NCBI GenBank assembly: GCA_021779005.1
Contig: JAJYBN010000003.1
Span: 1 to 17,088, forward strand
Reading direction: 5' to 3'
Length of the DNA: 17,088 nt
Origin: Pseudomonadota bacterium
Lineage (GTDB): Bacteria; Pseudomonadota; Gammaproteobacteria; Natronospirales; REEB76
The notes below the pieces were generated by a model, which was not told where the DNA came from, searched no databases, and worked only from the letters and a program-made list of their open reading frames with translations. Below are positions 15,434 to 17,088 of this stretch, piece by piece (within the stretch, counting starts at the first letter, position 1; each line of letters opens with the position of its first letter). The translations under genes were made by a program, and so were the position numbers.

Positions 15434-16410
15434 GCTGCGCGTTCCTGAATCATTGTTGTGCCACTGGCTTCATCGGTGGTGGTCAATTCCACGAATATCT
15501 GCTCCAGGGATTTATGCTCTGGGATGAGTTCCAGAAGACCCCAGCCACGTTTGATAACTTCCGCAGCGATTATCTCGGCGGGATTATTACCCGCATTGAA
15601 ATGCACCCGCAGCTGCTGGTTGCCAAGCAGCTCGACACTGATGACTCCAGGTAAGGCCCTGATGACGGCCTGTTCCGGCAACTGCCGGCAGGTTAGCAAC
15701 AGGCTTGTGGATTGCATGCGCCGCGTAAGACCGGCGAGATCATCGTTAAATACCAGACGCCCTTTATGGATGATCTGCACACGGCTGCATACGGTCTGGA
15801 CTTCCGGCAGGATGTGAGTTGAAAGGATCACGCCATGTTCCTTGCCGAGTTCGACGATGAGAGAACGGATCTCGCGAATCTGTATGGGGTCGAGCCCCAC
15901 CGTGGGTTCATCCAGGATCACGACGGCGGGCGTGTGGATGATGGCCTGGGCGATGCCGACACGTTGCCGATAACCCTTGGAAAGGTTGCTGATGAGCTTG
16001 CTACCCATGTCCTTGAGGCCGCAACGCTCTTTGGATAGGCTGCGGGCTGTCAGATGCTTGTTTCGTGGCACCCGGTTTAGACAGGCACAATACTCAAGGT
16101 ATTCGTCCACCGTGAGATCGGCATACAGTGGCGGTTGTTCCGGTAGGTAGCCGATACAGGCTTTGGCGCGCTTTGGCTGGTCAAGGATATCGATGCCATT
16201 GATCAGTATCTGGCCGGCGCTGGGGGCAAGATTGCCCGAGAGAATCTGCATGGTGGTGGTCTTGCCGGCGCCGTTCGGCCCCAGGAATCCCAGGATCTCG
16301 CCCTTGCGCAATTCGAAATTTAGACCTTGCACCGCGCAGTGCTCATCGTAATAACGATACAGATTCTCGACTTTCACGAGGACATCATCACCATTCATGT
16401 TATCGACCAT
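15430..16410 (-). CDS. ABC transporter ATP-binding protein, GldA-like
   Basis: A 326-residue ATPase and the first gene of the leftward run. Nucleotide-binding motifs are in order: Walker A GPNGAGKTT near residue 44, a Q-loop in GYLPEQPPLY, signature LSKGYRQRVG near 143, Walker B VVILDEPTVGLDP near 163, and the H-loop STHIL. The segment before the signature is basic and longer than average. Residues about 230-326 form a C-terminal extension of the type seen in DrrA/GldA-like exporters. The start is ATG 16410 or ATG 16398; neither has a clear Shine-Dalgarno. It is coupled to the permease gene by a 4-nt overlap. It may energise the complex with the permease, GldG-type and DUF4340 proteins. Confidence 0.93.
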   Translation of the reverse strand: MVDNMNGDDVLVKVENLYRYYDEHCAVQGLNFELRKGEILGFLGPNGAGKTTTMQILSGNLAPSAGQILINGIDILDQPKRAKACIGYLPEQPPLYADLTVDEYLEYCACLNRVPRNKHLTARSLSKERCGLKDMGSKLISNLSKGYRQRVGIAQAIIHTPAVVILDEPTVGLDPIQIREIRSLIVELGKEHGVILSTHILPEVQTVCSRVQIIHKGRLVFNDDLAGLTRRMQSTSLLLTCRQLPEQAVIRALPGVISVELLGNQQLRVHFNAGNNPAEIIAAEVIKRGWGLLELIPEHKSLEQIFVELTTTDEASGTTMIQERAA

Positions 16411-16472
16411 ACCGAAGTGTTGTGTGAAAAGTTGCTAATGGTAATTATTTTTTATGAAATTATGGTGTGTCA

Positions 16473-16490
16473 GCGACATTGTATAGTCGC
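16473..16490. promoter_or_regulatory. operator-like dyad GCGAC-N8-GTCGC
   Basis: GCGAC (16473-16477) and GTCGC (16486-16490) form a perfect 5-bp inverted repeat around an 8-nt AT-rich spacer that contains the proposed -10 hexamer of the leftward promoter. Placement over a -10 is typical of a repressor site. No cognate regulator is known. Confidence 0.35.
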
Positions 16491-16505
16491 GGTTATTTCT
16501 GAAAA
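16478..16505 (-). promoter_or_regulatory. candidate sigma-70 promoter for the ABC cassette
   Basis: Read leftward, TTTTCA (16500-16505) and TACAAT (16478-16483) are separated by 16 nt, matching the -35 and -10 consensus at 4 and 5 of 6 positions. The implied start would leave about 60 nt before the ATPase gene. The -10 lies inside the dyad at 16473-16490. In an AT-rich region such matches can arise by chance. Confidence 0.3.
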
Positions 16506-16535
16506 GTTCCCAAACAGGAATGCAGTTTTACGGCC

Positions 16536-16557
16536 CAGGCCTTCAATTGCAAGCCTG
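16536..16557. promoter_or_regulatory. 22-bp imperfect palindrome centred on CAATTG
   Basis: The arms begin CAGGC and end GCCTG, and 9 of 11 base pairs match around the centre CAATTG. It lies 23 nt upstream of the proposed -35 of the desaturase promoter, a place suited to an activator or a repressor. The motif was not recognised. Confidence 0.35.
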
Positions 16558-16580
16558 CCAGCCAGTATGACAGCTTCAGA

Positions 16581-16610
16581 TGGACTAGATATGGTCAAAT
16601 CCTATATAGT
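16581..16610 (+). promoter_or_regulatory. candidate sigma-70 promoter for the desaturase gene
   Basis: TGGACT (16581-16586) and TATAGT (16605-16610) are separated by 18 nt and match the -35 and -10 consensus at 4 and 5 of 6 positions. The transcript would start near 16617, about 30 nt before the TTG start codon. Confidence 0.4.
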
Positions 16611-16647
16611 GAATCAGCATTCTTGCACTGGTTTTTAGGTAACGCGC

Positions 16648-17088
16648 TTGTTTTTAATCCACGGATTATTGGGACTGCCGATCTGGGGCTTGTTTATTAT
16701 TGCCCCTGTCTTTATCCACCTGACGATCGTGGCGGTGACGCTATTCCTGCATCGTGATCAGACCCACCGTGGCCTGGTCTTACACTCTGCCGTCAGGCAC
16801 TTGTTCCGCTTCTGGCTGTGGTTGACCACCGGCATGGTCACGCGCGAATGGGTGGCAGTGCACCGCAAACACCATGCACATTGTGAAACTGATGATGATC
16901 CGCACAGCCCCCGAGTGAAGGGCCTGCTTAAAGTGCTATTGGAAGGTGCTGAACTGTATCGTAAGGAAGCGAATCAAAAAGACACGGTCGTCAAGTACGG
17001 TCGTGGCACTGTGGATGACTGGATGGAGCGCCGAGTCTATGGCCGGCACCCCATATACGGCGTTAGCCTGATGCTCATCATCGATGTT
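16648..17088 (+). CDS. acyl-CoA / fatty acid desaturase, cut by the right window edge
   Basis: Membrane-bound di-iron desaturase that introduces a double bond into fatty acyl chains. The first 147 codons are present. A hydrophobic helix at residues about 10-33 leads to the first histidine box HRDQTH (35-40). FRFWLWLTTGMVTREWVAVHRKHH then carries the second box HRKHH (72-76), followed by CETDDDPHSP and KVLLEGAELYRKEA, typical of proteobacterial delta-9-type desaturases. The third box lies beyond the window. No ATG or GTG exists between the upstream stop (TAG 16636-16638) and the conserved region. TTG 16648 with AGGT 7 nt upstream is the best start, and TTG 16669 the next. Exact acyl specificity cannot be read from this part. 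Confidence 0.92.
   Translation, partial: MFLIHGLLGLPIWGLFIIAPVFIHLTIVAVTLFLHRDQTHRGLVLHSAVRHLFRFWLWLTTGMVTREWVAVHRKHHAHCETDDDPHSPRVKGLLKVLLEGAELYRKEANQKDTVVKYGRGTVDDWMERRVYGRHPIYGVSLMLIIDV

Larger units (their letters stand above)
16411..16647. other. AT-rich divergent control region between the ABC cassette and the desaturase gene
   Basis: The longest non-coding stretch of the window (237 nt). It lies between two genes read away from each other and is visibly richer in A and T, especially 16440-16465. It holds two dyads (16473-16490 and 16536-16557) and one promoter-like pair for each direction, listed separately. A 23-codon frame at 16567-16638 ends just before the desaturase start but is not supported as a gene. 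Confidence 0.7.

Noticed and set aside
16567..16638. A 23-codon leader-like frame ending just before the desaturase start
   Set aside because: The best promoter (16581-16610) would start transcription downstream of its ATG, there is no ribosome binding site, and the peptide shows no run of regulatory codons.

Overview
The window looks like chromosomal DNA of a gammaproteobacterium. The trp proteins are close to the enterobacterial/Vibrio type, including a TrpC-TrpF fusion. The ampD-ampE pair, the BioA type and the acyl-CoA desaturase at the right edge also fit. A sulfur-oxidiser or Chromatiales/Acidiferrobacterales-type lineage is a guess from gene company only. No rRNA, tRNA, CRISPR array, insertion sequence or phage gene was seen, and no gene appears broken. 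The two edge genes (trpE, desaturase) are cut by the window.

Layout. (1) 2-6194, plus strand: a compact tryptophan operon trpE(partial)-trpG-trpD-trpCF-trpB-trpA, in which every neighbouring pair overlaps. It encodes all steps from chorismate to tryptophan. (2) 6242-8341, minus strand: bioA followed by rsmE, convergent with trpA. (3) 8426-10818, plus strand: ampD-ampE (peptidoglycan recycling) and a periplasmic cobalamin-binding protein (BtuF type). (4) 10887-16410, minus strand: a six-gene run read from right to left. It holds an ABC ATPase, an ABC-2 permease, a GldG-type membrane-anchored protein and a DUF4340 membrane-anchored protein, then mutM and a PduO-type cobalamin adenosyltransferase. 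(5) 16411-17088: an AT-rich divergent control region and the start of a fatty acid desaturase on the plus strand.

How the genes work together. The trp genes form one pathway with translational coupling. The btuF-type gene and the adenosyltransferase converge and both serve corrinoid salvage (import, then adenosylation). The four-gene GldA/F/G-like ABC cassette with DUF4340 is the least understood system here. Its parts imply an inner-membrane ABC machine with two large periplasmic subunits, but its substrate is unknown.

Signals worth attention are that ABC cassette and two dyads in the divergent region 16411-16647. Others are a desaturase with only TTG starts in its frame, a change of leucine codon choice at the trpA/rsmE boundary, and a perfect 7-bp inverted repeat between btuF and the adenosyltransferase gene. 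No clearly new system was found.
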